Shown: piece after piece, positions 12,220 through 12,883 of the stretch
How the letters are laid out: the number at the start of each line of letters is the position of its first letter
Numbering within the stretch: position 1 is the first letter of the stretch
NCBI GenBank assembly: GCA_035296085.1
Contig: DATHBP010000149.1
Coordinates: 1 to 12,883 of the forward strand
Length of the DNA: 12,883 nt
Origin: DATHBP01 sp035296085
Lineage (GTDB): Bacteria; Actinomycetota; Actinomycetes; Propionibacteriales; Nocardioidaceae
Reading direction: 5' to 3'
Position numbers and translations under genes: made by a program
The notes under the pieces: model-generated
Database searches by the model: none
The model's input: the letters and a program-made list of their open reading frames with translations, nothing else
What the model was told of the DNA's origin: nothing

Positions 12220-12543
12220 CTAACCGCCTGCAGTGAGCGAGAAGCGGGCCTGGTGCTCGGAGCGGACCAGGTCGAGGTAGGCCGGGTGGCGCCGGATGTA
12301 CTCGCGGATGAACGGACAGAACGGCAGGACCGACACGTGGCGGTCACGGGCGGCGTCCAAGGCTCCACGCGCAAGTGCGGACCCGAGGCCCCGCCCTTCG
12401 AAGGCCGGTTCGATCACCGTGTGCGTAAGCGACAGGGCGGCAGCCGTGCGCCGGTACTGCACGAATCCGGCGACTTCACCGTCGGCCCGTATCTCGAAGC
12501 GCCTCAACTCCGGGTTGTCGACGACTGTGACATCCGAATCCAT
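12220..12543 (-). CDS. Small GNAT-type acetyltransferase, NATD1/YjdJ-like
   Basis: I place the start at ATG 12543, giving 107 residues: GGGAGG lies 9 nt upstream and the domain begins immediately (VTVVDNPELRRFEIRADGEVAGFVQYRR). A longer frame to 12702 is open but adds an Arg/Pro-rich stretch with no family character. The protein is a minimal single-domain GNAT of the Acetyltransf_CG kind, with the CoA-binding loop EPAFEGRGLGSALA (45-58) and the hallmark C-terminal CPFIREYIRRHPAYLDLV (76-93). Family members occur across bacteria and eukaryotes (human NATD1), mostly with unknown substrates. It is the first gene of a minus-strand run of five closely spaced genes ending in the RsbQ-RsbP pair. Confidence 0.9.
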   Translation of the reverse strand: MDSDVTVVDNPELRRFEIRADGEVAGFVQYRRTAAALSLTHTVIEPAFEGRGLGSALARGALDAARDRHVSVLPFCPFIREYIRRHPAYLDLVRSEHQARFSLTAGG

Positions 12544-12706
12544 AGCGCTCAGCCTCCCGTTGGCCGGTACGACGTCGACACGGCGGCATTGACGAGGAGT
12601 TCGGACCGGGGTTGTCCGCGGCCCGACTGGTCGGCAGCATATGTTCTCGACTCGGACACCAGGACGTAGGTGTTGACGAGCCGAGACAAGTGCTCTGGTC
12701 ACGGGG

Positions 12707-12883
12707 ATGGTGAGTCGGATGAGTGTCGAGTGGACGGTGCTAGATGACGAGGAGCGCGGGCACGCGGTGTACGTGTGTGCCCACCTGAGGCAGCAACGGC
12801 CGGACGTCGAGCCGACGTCAATCGGCTGTGAGGACTGCCTGGCCCTCGATGAAGCGAACTGGCGGTCCTTGCGCGTGTGTCTC
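12707..12883 (+). CDS. UBP-type zinc-finger protein, N-terminal part (cut by window end)
   Basis: The frame from ATG 12707 stays open to the last base, giving 59 residues of an incomplete gene. The pattern CAHLRQ near residue 24, then GCEDCLALDEANWRSLRVCL at the cut end, matches the first half of the UBP-type zinc finger found as a stand-alone domain in actinobacteria: a Cys-x-His pair, a Cys-x-x-Cys pair, then W..LR.C. The rest of the finger, usually TCGHVGCCDSS with later histidines, should lie just beyond the window. In eukaryotes this fold binds the ubiquitin C-terminus; the bacterial role is unknown, and some members are fused to thioredoxin-reductase-like or antiporter proteins. The start could also be the in-frame ATG at 12719. 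It is divergent from the small GNAT gene across about 163 bp. Confidence 0.75.
   Translation, partial: MVSRMSVEWTVLDDEERGHAVYVCAHLRQQRPDVEPTSIGCEDCLALDEANWRSLRVCL

Noticed and set aside
12544..12706. Possible extension of the small GNAT gene to 12702, and short repeats here (such as CCGAC-TG-GTCGG at 12623-12634)
   Set aside because: The domain and a good ribosome-binding site (GGGAGG) both support the start at 12543; the repeats have only 5-bp arms and no clear promoter frames them.
1..12883. CRISPR arrays, tRNA genes, insertion sequences, phage genes
   Set aside because: No regularly spaced repeats, cloverleaf-like segments, transposase motifs or terminal inverted repeats were seen when reading both strands.

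Overview
The window comes from a high-GC actinobacterium (about two-thirds G+C by eye, frequent GTG starts, AT-poor promoters). The order or genus cannot be told from the sequence. It holds 14 protein genes, one of them cut by the right edge, packed with very short gaps. No tRNA, rRNA, CRISPR array, insertion sequence or phage gene was seen. It looks like ordinary chromosomal regulatory and housekeeping territory rather than a mobile island.

Left third (1-3361): small genes in divergent and convergent pairs. They encode a conserved actinobacterial protein of unknown function (-), type I isopentenyl-diphosphate isomerase (+), an NTF2/SnoaL-like protein (-), a START/SRPBCC-like protein (+), and a two-gene minus-strand operon of a dimeric alpha/beta-barrel protein followed by a SAM methyltransferase. 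The two divergent intergenic regions (1474-1531 and 3245-3361) each contain near-perfect inverted repeats. TAGNGT-type -10 elements end 6 nt before the ATG of three genes (idi, the NTF2 gene, the LuxR gene), which suggests leaderless transcripts.

Middle (3362-8750, + strand): a LuxR-type regulator, then an 883-residue cyclase / NB-ARC ATPase / TPR protein, then a CPA1 cation/proton antiporter. The cyclase gene overlaps the antiporter gene by 11 nt. The large protein resembles the cyclase-ATPase regulators of actinobacteria but has no C-terminal HTH of its own; the HTH protein is a separate gene just upstream. The layout suggests signal sensing linked to ion homeostasis, which is inference.

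Right third (12543-8747, - strand): two GNAT acetyltransferases, an EamA/DMT exporter, and a pair that matches the Bacillus subtilis energy-stress module RsbQ-RsbP: an alpha/beta hydrolase with the RsbQ signature and a PAS-PP2C (SpoIIE-type) phosphatase, joined by an ATGA overlap. No RsbV/RsbW or sigma factor gene is present, so the target of the phosphatase lies elsewhere. At the right edge the start of a UBP-type zinc-finger protein runs off the window on the + strand.

The best candidates for a second look are the RsbQ-RsbP pair, the LuxR / cyclase-STAND / antiporter cluster, and the set of leaderless promoters with symmetric operator-like repeats. No wholly unknown system can be claimed from sequence alone.
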